From Dehalococcoidia bacterium (GTDB lineage: Bacteria; Chloroflexota; Dehalococcoidia; GIF9; AB-539-J10), in assembly GCA_023229725.1 (NCBI GenBank), contig JALNYR010000121.1:1-8143 (forward strand): a stretch of DNA of 8,143 nucleotides. The letters are read 5' to 3'. Position 1 is the first letter of the stretch. Each line of letters begins with the position of its first letter. Position numbers and translations under genes: made by a program. The notes below the pieces were generated by a model. That model was not told the DNA's origin, searched no databases, and saw nothing but the letters and a program-made list of their open reading frames with translations. Shown here piece after piece: positions 1 to 5,913 of the stretch.

Positions 1-705
1 GGCGGCGGCAATCAGCTCGTCGATGTTGTCGAGAGCTTCCCGCCGCTCTATCTTCGCGATGACGGGGACGTTCGCTCCCCTTGACGCGATGAAGTCCTTG
101 GCCCGCTTGATGTCGGCCGCGTTCGTGATGAACGACAGCGCGACGTAGTCGATGCCGTGTTCGAGGCCGAATGCAAGGTGCTGGAGGTCGAGGTCGGTCA
201 CGGCCTGCGTGCTGAGCCGGACGCCCGGCACATTGATGCCCTTCATCTGCGTGAGCACGCCGCCGGCGGCGATGGTGCAGAGTATCTCGGTGGCGGTCGA
301 GGACACGACCTCGAGCCTGATGGTGCCGTCATTGACGAAGATGGAGTCCCCGGGGCCGACGTCGCCGGGTAGTGAGGCGAGCGTCACCGAGACCCGGTGC
401 TCGTCGCCCAGTATCGGTTCCGTCGTCAGGGTGATCTGAGTCCCTTCCTGCAGCCAGACCTTCTCGCTGCGCAGCTTGCCGGTCCGTATCTTCGGGCCGG
501 GCAGGTCCTGCAGCACGGCGAGCGGCCGCCCGACGGCGGCTGATGCCCGCCGCACGTACTCGATGCGCGCCGCGTGCTCGTCGTATGTGCCGTGCGAGAA
601 GTTGAGCCGGGCGATGTCCATGCCGGCCCGCGCGAGCTTCTCAATGACCGGGTATGACTCGCTGGCGGGTCCCAGGGTGCAGATTATCTTGGTCTTGCGC
701 TGCAT
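1..705 (-). CDS. pyk: Pyruvate kinase, N-terminal part (cut by window edge)
   Basis: Pyruvate kinase transfers phosphate from phosphoenolpyruvate to ADP in the cytoplasm, the last step of glycolysis. The 235 codons visible are the N-terminal half or less of a protein usually about 470-590 residues long; the rest lies beyond position 1. The start is the ATG at 705-703, preceded by GGAGG four bases upstream. Visible motifs are KIICTLGPAS (6-15), ARLNFSHG (32-39, with R33, N35 and S37 of the active site), LQDLPGPKIRTG (65-76), the B-domain segment FVNDGTIRL (123-131), KGINVPG (155-161), and VIAKIERREALDNI (215-228), where K218 and E220 match the catalytic lysine and metal-binding glutamate. All catalytic residues in the visible part are intact. 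The gene is transcribed away from the M16 peptidase from its own promoter. The family call is secure; whether the C-terminal domain carries an extra PEP-utiliser-like domain cannot be seen. Confidence 0.96.
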   Translation of the reverse strand, partial: MQRKTKIICTLGPASESYPVIEKLARAGMDIARLNFSHGTYDEHAARIEYVRRASAAVGRPLAVLQDLPGPKIRTGKLRSEKVWLQEGTQITLTTEPILGDEHRVSVTLASLPGDVGPGDSIFVNDGTIRLEVVSSTATEILCTIAAGGVLTQMKGINVPGVRLSTQAVTDLDLQHLAFGLEHGIDYVALSFITNAADIKRAKDFIASRGANVPVIAKIERREALDNIDELIAAA

Positions 706-759
706 GATGCCTCCAGGGCGGGCGATGGTGATCCGGGGTGGTGAACGGCTGCCGTCGAC

Positions 760-788
760 AGTCTAGCGGCGGCAGGGGGCAGCGTCAA
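760..788 (-). promoter_or_regulatory. Sigma70-type promoter for pyruvate kinase
   Basis: On the minus strand there is TTGACG (788-783), a 17-bp spacer, and TAGACT (765-760). Transcription would start near position 753 and give a leader of about 48 nt containing the GGAGG at 714-710. The -35 box touches the 16-bp palindrome at 789-804. The boxes are read directly; activity is inferred. Confidence 0.65.
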
Positions 789-804
789 CACGTGCGCGCA
801 CGTG
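789..804. promoter_or_regulatory. 16-bp perfect palindrome between divergent promoters (candidate operator)
   Basis: CACGTGCGCGCACGTG equals its own reverse complement. It sits directly next to the -35 box of the pyk promoter and 19 bp from the -35 box of the peptidase promoter. Its core half-site GTGCG/CGCAC occurs at 792-796, 797-801 and 802-806, and again at 841-845 and 853-857, where the last two form an inverted repeat around the -10 box of the peptidase promoter. This arrangement suits a dimeric regulator controlling one or both genes. I do not recognise the regulator. Confidence 0.5.
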
Positions 805-823
805 CGGCAGGTTCCTTCGCGCG

Positions 824-852
824 TTGACGGTGCAGCAACGCGCACGTAGAAT
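824..852 (+). promoter_or_regulatory. Sigma70-type promoter for the M16 peptidase, leaderless
   Basis: TTGACG (824-829), a 17-bp spacer and TAGAAT (847-852) form a near-consensus promoter. The expected start of transcription is near 859, one or two bases before the ATG at 861, so the mRNA would have essentially no leader. This agrees with the lack of any Shine-Dalgarno sequence before the gene. The seven bases GTTGACG at 823-829 are the exact inverted copy of 783-789, so the two promoters are mirror images at their -35 ends. Confidence 0.7.
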
Positions 853-860
853 GTGCGGAT

Positions 861-2120
861 ATGCACCAGAGTACTGTACTCGACAACGGCCTGACCGTCG
901 TCACCTTCCGGATGCCGGGGGCGCGCTCCGTGGGCGTTGCCCTCGCCGCCGGTACCGGCTCCTGCTACGAGCGCGACGACGAAGCCGGTATCTCCCATTT
1001 CATAGAGCACCTCTGCTTCAAAGGCACGACGCGGCGCAAGACGCCGACGGAGATCAGCGCCGAGATTGAAGGTATCGGCGGAATCCTGAACGCAAGCACG
1101 GGACGGGAAGAGACGGTCTACTGGGCGAAGGTGACGCGCGCGCACATGACCACGGCCGTCGACCTGCTGTTCGACATCGTGTCGAACTCGGTGATTGCCC
1201 CCGACGAGATGGAGAAGGAACGCAAGGTGGTGATCGAGGAGATCAACATGAACCTCGATCTGCCCCAGGAGCGGGTCGGCATGCTCATCGACAACCTGCT
1301 GTGGCCGGACCAGCCGCTGGGCAGGGATGTGGCCGGCAGCAAGGAGACCGTGTCGGCCATGGGGCGCGGCGCCATCCTGGACTACATGTCGCGCCAGTAC
1401 CTGACCGGCAACATGGTCGTGGGCATCGCGGGCGACGTGGAGCACGAACAGGTGTGCGGGCTCATCGGGAATCACGCCGGGATGCTGACGTCGGGACGGT
1501 TCGAGCGGACGTACAAGATGGACGATTCCCAGCGGGCGGCGCGCATCGGCGTCGACCGGCGCGATGGGGAGCAGGCGCACTTCTGCGTTGCGGTTCACAG
1601 CGTCCCCCGCTGCGACCCGCGCAGGTATGCGGTCGATGCTCTCATCACCGTCCTCGGTGGAGGGATGAGCAGCCGCCTCTTCACGGAGATTCGTGAGAAG
1701 CGCGGGCTCGCGTACGATATTCACTGCTACCCCGAGCATTTCCTTTCTGGAGGCACGCTTGTGGTGTACGCCGGCGTCGACCCGGAGCGGCTGTCGGAGT
1801 GCATCCGCGCCGTCGTTCGAGAGCTCGGCCGCGTGAAGGCCGGGGTGACTGAGGAAGAGCTGCGTCGAGCGAAGGAACTCGCGAAGGGAAGGCTCGAGCT
1901 GCGGCTCGAAGACACCCAGAACGCCGCTCTGTGGTATGGTGCGCAGGAGCTGCTGACACACAAGGTGCTGACCGTCGACGAGGTCGAAGAGCGCATCGAG
2001 GCCGTCACCGTGGAGGACGTGGTGCGCATGGCCGAGGAGCACTTCTCCACGGAGCGCCTCTGCCTGGCGGTCGTGGGACCCGTGGACGGCGGCATCAGCG
2101 AGGACCTGCTGTCGCTGTAG
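861..2120 (+). CDS. M16 family zinc metallopeptidase (processing-peptidase type)
   Basis: This 419-residue protein belongs to the M16B (insulinase / mitochondrial processing peptidase) family, typical in length for a bacterial single-chain member of the PepR/YmxG type. The inverted zinc motif HFIEH (46-50) supplies two histidines and the catalytic glutamate. The third zinc ligand is the glutamate at 126 or 127 in ERKVVIEEI, at the usual distance of about 76 residues. The C-terminal domain holds GGGMSSRLFTEIREKRGLAY (266-285), the conserved Arg/Tyr substrate-binding segment of the family. No signal peptide or membrane segment is visible, so it is probably cytoplasmic. The ATG at 861 is chosen because the N-terminus aligns well (LDNGLTVV at 7-14) and because the promoter ends just before it. 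No partner M16 gene lies nearby, and the substrate is unknown. It ends facing groEL. Confidence 0.95.
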   Translation: MHQSTVLDNGLTVVTFRMPGARSVGVALAAGTGSCYERDDEAGISHFIEHLCFKGTTRRKTPTEISAEIEGIGGILNASTGREETVYWAKVTRAHMTTAVDLLFDIVSNSVIAPDEMEKERKVVIEEINMNLDLPQERVGMLIDNLLWPDQPLGRDVAGSKETVSAMGRGAILDYMSRQYLTGNMVVGIAGDVEHEQVCGLIGNHAGMLTSGRFERTYKMDDSQRAARIGVDRRDGEQAHFCVAVHSVPRCDPRRYAVDALITVLGGGMSSRLFTEIREKRGLAYDIHCYPEHFLSGGTLVVYAGVDPERLSECIRAVVRELGRVKAGVTEEELRRAKELAKGRLELRLEDTQNAALWYGAQELLTHKVLTVDEVEERIEAVTVEDVVRMAEEHFSTERLCLAVVGPVDGGISEDLLSL

Positions 2121-2161
2121 GCGTCCCGCCGCTGCCGCTGGCAGCATTGACCGGACATGAA

Positions 2162-2192
2162 GAGAGGGGCCGCGTGTCACGCGGCCCCTCTC
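2162..2192. terminator. Bidirectional hairpin between convergent peptidase and groEL genes
   Basis: GAGAGGGGCCGCG pairs perfectly over 13 bp with CGCGGCCCCTCTC around the loop TGTCA. It lies 42 bp after the peptidase stop and 25 bp beyond the groEL stop, so it can serve both transcripts. Neither side has the T run of a classical intrinsic terminator, so it may act as a transcript-end barrier or together with Rho. The stem is read directly; terminator function is inferred from position. Confidence 0.7.
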
Positions 2193-2216
2193 CATCTGTG
2201 GTCGAGTAGCTGCCGG

Positions 2217-3839
2217 CTAGTACTCCGGGTAGCCGCCACCAGGAGGCATGGCGGGAGCCTTCTCCTTCTCGGGGATGTCCGTCACCAGGCACTCGGTGGT
2301 GAGAATCATGTTCGCGATGCTGGCCGCGTTCTGGAGAGCGGAGCGGGTGACCTTCAACGGGTCAACGATGCCGCGCTCAACCATATTGACGTCCAACTCG
2401 TCGTTGAGGGCGTCGTAGCCGATGCCCGCGGCGGTTTCCTTCACGCGGTTGACGATGACCGAGGCCTCGCGTCCGCTGTTCGTGGCGATGCAGCGCAGAG
2501 GCTCTTCAAGGGCGCGCTTCAGGATGGCGATGCCGGTGGCCTCGTCGCCCTTGACGTCGAGCTTGTTGAGCGCCGAGATGGTCGTCAGCAGTGCGACACC
2601 GCCGCCCGGGAGGATGCCTTCCTCAACGGCGGCCCTGGTCGCGCTCAGGGCGTCCTCAACTCTGTGCTTCTTTTCCTTGAGTTCAACCTCGGTGCCCGCG
2701 CCGACCTTGATGACGGCGACGCCGCCCGCAAGCTTGGCGAGACGCTCCTGGAGCTTCTCTTTGTCGTAGTCGGACGTGCTGGTCTCGATCTCAGCGCGGA
2801 TCTGCTTGATGCGCGCCTCGATGTCCTCTGCCTTGCCCTTGCCTTCGACGATGGTGGTGTTGTCCTTGTCGGCGACGACCCTTCGGGCCCTGCCGAGGTC
2901 CTCGACGGTCACTGAGTCAAGCTTCCGGCCGACTTCCTCGGAGATGACCCTGCCGCCCGTCAGGACGGCGATGTCCTGCAGCATGGCCTTGCGGCGGTCA
3001 CCGAAGCCGGGGGCCTTGATGGCCAGCGGGCTCAGCGTGCCGCGCAGCTTGTTGACGACGAGGGTGGCCAGAGGTTCGCCTTCGACGTCCTCGGCGATGA
3101 GGACGACGTTCTTGGTCGTCTGGACCATCTTCTCGAGCGCCGGCAGGATGTCGTTGATGGCCGAGATCTTCTTGTCGGTGATGAGGATGTAGGGGTCATC
3201 GAGCTCGACGCGCATCGTCTCGGGATTGTTGATGAAGTACGCGCTGATGTAGCCGCGGTCGAACTTCATGCCCTCGACGAACTCGGTCTCGAACTGGAGG
3301 CCCTTGCCTTCCTCGACGGTGATGACGCCGTCCTTGCCGACCTTCTCCATCACGTCGGAGATGAGGGAACCGATCTCCTTGTCGACGGCGGAGAGGGCGG
3401 CGACCTGCGCTACCTGCTCCTTGCCCTTGACGGGGATGGCCATCTTCTTGAGCTCGTCAACGACGGCTGCAACGCCCTTCTCGATGCCGCGCTTCAGTGA
3501 CTGAGAGTCGGCGCCGGCGGCGATGTTCTTGAAGCCCTCGTGGACGATGGCCTGGGCGAGAACGACCGACGTGCTGGTGCCGTCACCGCACTGGTCGTTC
3601 GTCTTGGTGGATGCTTCCTTCACGAGCTGTGCACCCATATTCTCGAACGGGTCGGGCAGCTCGATCTCCTTGGCAATCGCCACACCGTCATTGATGACCA
3701 TGGGCGCGCCGAACTTCTTGTCGAGTGCGACCGGCCTGCCGCGAGGACCGAGCGTGACACGAATCGCATCGGCGAGCGTGTCAATGCCGGTCTTGAGTTT
3801 CTTTCGTGCCTCTTCGCCGAAGAGTACTTGCTTAGCCAT
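2217..3839 (-). CDS. groEL: Chaperonin GroEL (Hsp60)
   Basis: GroEL forms the double-ring cytoplasmic chaperonin that folds proteins with the GroES lid and ATP. The protein has 540 residues, close to the usual 540-550. ATP-site residues are present: TLGPRGRPV (29-37), D51 in NDGV, D86 in GDGTST (85-90), and D396 in VEDAL, matching E. coli D52, D87 and D398. The apical domain carries VEGMKFDRGYIS and KAPGFGDRRKAMLQDIA, and GILPGGGVALL follows the ATP aspartate. Two features are unusual. The highly conserved GDGTTT loop reads QCGDGTSTS, and the C-terminus ends PPGGGYPEY without the GGM repeats common in other bacteria. The start ATG at 3839 has AAGGAGG seven bases upstream, placed in the 15-nt gap after groES. 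It is expressed from the groES promoter under the CIRCE-like site. Confidence 0.99.
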   Translation of the reverse strand: MAKQVLFGEEARKKLKTGIDTLADAIRVTLGPRGRPVALDKKFGAPMVINDGVAIAKEIELPDPFENMGAQLVKEASTKTNDQCGDGTSTSVVLAQAIVHEGFKNIAAGADSQSLKRGIEKGVAAVVDELKKMAIPVKGKEQVAQVAALSAVDKEIGSLISDVMEKVGKDGVITVEEGKGLQFETEFVEGMKFDRGYISAYFINNPETMRVELDDPYILITDKKISAINDILPALEKMVQTTKNVVLIAEDVEGEPLATLVVNKLRGTLSPLAIKAPGFGDRRKAMLQDIAVLTGGRVISEEVGRKLDSVTVEDLGRARRVVADKDNTTIVEGKGKAEDIEARIKQIRAEIETSTSDYDKEKLQERLAKLAGGVAVIKVGAGTEVELKEKKHRVEDALSATRAAVEEGILPGGGVALLTTISALNKLDVKGDEATGIAILKRALEEPLRCIATNSGREASVIVNRVKETAAGIGYDALNDELDVNMVERGIVDPLKVTRSALQNAASIANMILTTECLVTDIPEKEKAPAMPPGGGYPEY

Positions 3840-3854
3840 TACACTTCCTCCTTG

Positions 3855-4145
3855 CTATGCTTTCTTGGCGAGCAAGTCGCTCTCGCGCATGATGACGAGT
3901 TCGACGTCGCTCTCCTTGAACTCGGTGCCGGCGTACTTTGAGTAGATGACCTTGTCCCCGACCTTCACATCCATCGGGAGTCTCTTGCCTTCGTCGGTAA
4001 GCTTGCCGGCGCCGACCGCGATGATCTCGCCCTCCTGGGGCTTCTCCTTCGCGGTGTCCGGGAGAACAATGCCTCCCCTGCTGACTTCTTCTCGTGGAGT
4101 GGGCTTAATGACAACCCGGTCTCCAAGGGGTACCAGTTTGGACAT
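3855..4145 (-). CDS. groES: Co-chaperonin GroES (Hsp10)
   Basis: GroES is the seven-subunit lid of the GroEL chamber. The 96-residue product begins MSKLVPLGDRVVIKP and contains the mobile loop SRGGIVLPDTAKEKPQ that binds GroEL, then GEIIAVGAG and VKVGDKVIYSKYAGTE, all family hallmarks. The ATG at 4145 is preferred over an in-frame ATG 24 bases upstream because AAGGAGG lies just before it and because GroES proteins begin at this point; the longer version would add MREREGGR, which is the translated Shine-Dalgarno region. It is the first gene of the groESL operon, 15 nt ahead of groEL. Confidence 0.98.
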   Translation of the reverse strand: MSKLVPLGDRVVIKPTPREEVSRGGIVLPDTAKEKPQEGEIIAVGAGKLTDEGKRLPMDVKVGDKVIYSKYAGTEFKESDVELVIMRESDLLAKKA

Positions 4146-4149
4146 ACGG

Positions 4150-4156
4150 CCTCCTT
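4150..4156 (-). promoter_or_regulatory. Shine-Dalgarno site fixing the groES start
   Basis: AAGGAGG on the minus strand lies four bases before the ATG at 4145-4143. The same GGAGG-N4-start spacing is seen for pyruvate kinase and the aminotransferase. It rules out the upstream in-frame ATG at 4169, which would leave this site inside the coding region. Confidence 0.85.
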
Positions 4157-4169
4157 CCCTTTCTCGCAC

Positions 4170-4196
4170 TTAGCAGTCGACTGCCAAGACTGCTAA
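4170..4196 (-). promoter_or_regulatory. CIRCE-type HrcA operator (symmetric variant) at groESL
   Basis: The arms TTAGCAGTC and GACTGCTAA are perfect reverse complements separated by exactly 9 bp. The classical CIRCE element is TTAGCACTC-N9-GAGTGCTAA, so only the seventh base of one arm and its partner in the other arm differ. The site begins directly after the -10 box and covers the expected start of transcription, the normal place for HrcA repression of groESL, released on heat shock. The 9-bp spacer GACTGCCAA is itself a copy of the right arm with one mismatch. HrcA is not encoded in this window, so its identity as the binding protein is inferred from the family. Confidence 0.88.
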
Positions 4197-4224
4197 AGTA
4201 TAGCACACCGTCGGCGGTGTGCAA
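4197..4224 (-). promoter_or_regulatory. Sigma70-type promoter of groESL
   Basis: On the minus strand TTGCAC (4224-4219) and TATACT (4202-4197) are separated by 16 bp. The start of transcription is expected near 4190, inside the CIRCE-like operator. The spacer is almost filled by an 8-bp inverted repeat described separately. The -10 box is close to consensus; the -35 box is weaker. Confidence 0.7.
4203..4222. repeat. Inverted repeat inside the groESL promoter spacer
   Basis: GCACACCG and CGGTGTGC are perfect 8-bp inverted arms around TCGG. The element fills the gap between the -35 and -10 boxes of the groESL promoter and lies upstream of the divergent XRE gene. It may be a second operator, separate from CIRCE. 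It has no T tract, and it sits in a promoter, so a terminator role is unlikely. Confidence 0.5.
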
Positions 4225-4237
4225 GTCATCCGGACGC

Positions 4238-4265
4238 TTGATTTGTACACTGCACCGTGTATAGA
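4238..4265 (+). promoter_or_regulatory. Possible promoter of the XRE-DUF2851 pair
   Basis: TTGATT (4238-4243) and TATAGA (4260-4265) are 16 bp apart. The overlapping TAGACT (4262-4267) is an alternative -10 box at 18 bp. Transcription would start near 4272-4274, only 5-7 nt before the ATG at 4279, giving a very short leader. A small inverted repeat TACAC-N6-GTGTA (4246-4261) lies in the spacer and could be an autoregulatory site. The match to consensus is moderate. Confidence 0.42.
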
Positions 4266-4278
4266 CTCTACGCAGCTG

Positions 4279-4500
4279 ATGGAACGACAACGCTGGGACC
4301 GGAGCCGCATACGGGCGCTTCGCAGCCATCTCGGGCTGACGCAGGTCGAGCTGGCGGAGCGGCTCGGCATCCGGCAGCAGACGGTGAGTGAGTGGGAGAC
4401 GGGTCAGTACGAGCCGCGGGGGACATCCGTCACGCTGCTTCGCCTCGTCGCGGAGCGCAGCGAGTTCGAGTACGGCCGGGAGGACCAGCAGAAGGGATAG
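4279..4500 (+). CDS. Small XRE-family helix-turn-helix DNA-binding protein
   Basis: The 73-residue product is almost entirely a Cro/C1-type HTH domain. Residues 10-29 (RIRALRSHLGLTQVELAERL) form helix 1 and the first HTH helix; 32-41 (RQQTVSEWET) hold the recognition helix, followed by the usual GxxxP turn (42-46). The short tail after about residue 58 has no effector domain. I prefer the ATG at 4279 to an in-frame GTG at 4219, because the extra 20 residues do not resemble the family and overlap the groESL -35 box. There is no Shine-Dalgarno; a short-leader or leaderless mRNA is likely. It is divergent from groESL and 19 nt ahead of the DUF2851 gene. It could regulate itself, groESL or the DUF2851 gene, but nothing in the sequence decides this. 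Confidence 0.85.
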   Translation: MERQRWDRSRIRALRSHLGLTQVELAERLGIRQQTVSEWETGQYEPRGTSVTLLRLVAERSEFEYGREDQQKG

Positions 4501-4510
4501 GCGTCCCTTC
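4491..4510 (+). promoter_or_regulatory. Hairpin over the XRE stop codon, before the DUF2851 start
   Basis: GAAGGGA (4491-4497) and TCCCTTC (4504-4510) are perfect 7-bp inverted arms. The six-base loop TAGGCG contains the XRE stop codon TAG. The only Shine-Dalgarno-like run upstream of the DUF2851 ATG (AAGGGA) is inside the stem. A ribosome finishing the XRE gene would open this stem, which suggests translational coupling; function is inferred. Confidence 0.4.
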
Positions 4511-4519
4511 ATTGTGGCA

Positions 4520-5827
4520 ATGGATACACGGAAACGGATAGCAGGCAGCGAGCGTGAGCTGAGCGGCCTCTGGGCGCGGTCCGCGGGCCGGAGCCTGCGG
4601 ACCGAGGGCGGCCTCGACGTGGACGTGCTCTATCCCGGCAGGTGTCCCGGAAGCGCGGGACCGGACTACCGGGACGCGGTGCTGGCGTTCGGGAGCCGGG
4701 AGGTTGTCCGCGGCGACGTCGAACTGCATGTCACTGCCGGTGACTGGCGGCGGCACGGCCACGGCGGCGACCCGGCCTACTCTCAGGTGGTGCTCCACGC
4801 GGTTTCGCATCCGGACGGGACGACGTCCACGGCGGTGCCCGGCGGAGGGGAAGCGCCGGTGCTGGTTCTTGCGCCGGCGCGGCCCCGGCGCGGTCTGCCG
4901 TGCAAGGATGCGTTCCAGCGCTTGCCCGATGAGACGCTGGCCGTGCTGAGGTCGGCCGGCACCGAACGCCTGCGGGCGCGCGCTGTCCGCATGGCGCAGG
5001 AATGCTCCCTGAGCGGGCCGCGGGTGGTGCTGTGTCGCGCTGCTGCGCGGGCTCTCGGCTACGCCGCCAACGCTGACGCGGGCCGGCAACTGGGCGGCCT
5101 GCTGGCGGGCGATGCCGCGTGGTCGTTGCTGCAGTCCGGCGACGCGCCGCAGCGCCTGGGGCACCTGCTTGGCATGGCGGGGCTGCTGCCCTCGCAACGT
5201 TCGCTCGCTCCGGGCGTGTGCGATGGTCCGGAGGTGGAGGCACTGGAGGCTTCGTGGCGCGACAGTGCGGGTTCTCTTCCGTCCATGTCGCCTGATTCCT
5301 GGAGTCTGCACGGCGTGTACGTGAATAACTCGCCCGTGCGGCGCGTCGTCGCGCTGGCCGACCTCGCGCCGCGGCTGGAACCGCTGACCGGAGCGGCGAG
5401 GTCCCGGTTGTCGGACCCGGCGTCAGCCGGACGGCTGTCGGCCGCCGCGCTCGAGACGCTGTTCGTCGTTTCCGGAGACGCGTACTGGCGTTGCCGGTAC
5501 GATTTCGGCGGGCGCACCAGGGAGTCGGACCTGCTCGGTGCGTCGAAGGCGCGCGAGGTGGTGGTGAATGCGCTGCTGCCGTTCCTGCTCGCCGTTGCCA
5601 TGCTCGAGCAGGACGAGACGCTCTTCCGGGGCGTGGTAGGGATGTTCGTGGAGTATCCCGGCTCGCGCGCCAATTCAGTCACGCGGCACATGCGCGCCCA
5701 GCTGGGCATTGCGGCGGGACGCTGCCGGGCGGCCGTGGACCAGGGAATGCTCCACGTGTACGCCGAGTACTGCCGGCACGCGCTGTGCTGTGCCTGTCCG
5801 CTTCGCGCCGGGCGTCCGGCGCCGTGA
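4520..5827 (+). CDS. DUF2851 family protein, function unknown
   Basis: The 435-residue product matches what I recall of the DUF2851 family in length and in its N-terminal motifs: LYPGRCPGSAGPDYRDA (37-53), then GDVELHVTAGDWRRHGH (65-81) and DPAYSQVVLHAV (84-95). Conserved-looking polar residues include D49, E68, H70, D75, H79, H81 and H93. D49 followed by E68-x-H70 recalls the D...ExK layout of PD-(D/E)xK nucleases with histidine in place of lysine; this is a guess. The C-terminus carries a cysteine cluster, C418, C423, C424 and C426, which could bind metal. No signal peptide or membrane helix is seen. The ATG at 4520 is chosen because homologous sequence begins near residue 13; a GTG at 4514 is possible, and the upstream in-frame region is the out-of-frame XRE gene. 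It probably shares a transcript with the XRE gene. No biochemical role is known to me. Confidence 0.82.
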   Translation: MDTRKRIAGSERELSGLWARSAGRSLRTEGGLDVDVLYPGRCPGSAGPDYRDAVLAFGSREVVRGDVELHVTAGDWRRHGHGGDPAYSQVVLHAVSHPDGTTSTAVPGGGEAPVLVLAPARPRRGLPCKDAFQRLPDETLAVLRSAGTERLRARAVRMAQECSLSGPRVVLCRAAARALGYAANADAGRQLGGLLAGDAAWSLLQSGDAPQRLGHLLGMAGLLPSQRSLAPGVCDGPEVEALEASWRDSAGSLPSMSPDSWSLHGVYVNNSPVRRVVALADLAPRLEPLTGAARSRLSDPASAGRLSAAALETLFVVSGDAYWRCRYDFGGRTRESDLLGASKAREVVVNALLPFLLAVAMLEQDETLFRGVVGMFVEYPGSRANSVTRHMRAQLGIAAGRCRAAVDQGMLHVYAEYCRHALCCACPLRAGRPAP

Positions 5828-5913
5828 AGCGGAAGACGGCGCGCACCCGGAGCGGGGACGGTGCGTCGTGCTTCCGCCGGCGGCCGGGACGGCCCCGCGA
5901 GGGAACCCGGCCC

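Noticed and set aside
684..2195. A 503-codon open frame on the minus strand opposite the M16 peptidase
   Set aside because: It overlaps the start of pyk and the whole peptidase gene, has no family motif, and has no promoter or ribosome-binding site of its own.
2157..2915. Plus-strand open frame of 252 codons opposite groEL, starting inside the hairpin region
   Set aside because: It mirrors groEL codons, shows no domain, and its start lies just before the convergent terminator hairpin.
4146..4169. Longer GroES starting at 4169
   Set aside because: The added MREREGGR is the translated Shine-Dalgarno region, and the AAGGAGG at 4150-4156 points to the ATG at 4145.
4219..4278. GTG start giving a 20-residue longer XRE protein
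   Set aside because: The extension does not look like the family, overlaps the groESL -35 box, lies upstream of the predicted promoter, and lacks a Shine-Dalgarno.
5866..5907. GC-rich palindromes CCGCCGGCGG and GGCCG-GGA-CGGCC after the DUF2851 gene as a terminator
   Set aside because: The stems are very short and lack a T tract; such GC-only palindromes occur by chance in this composition.
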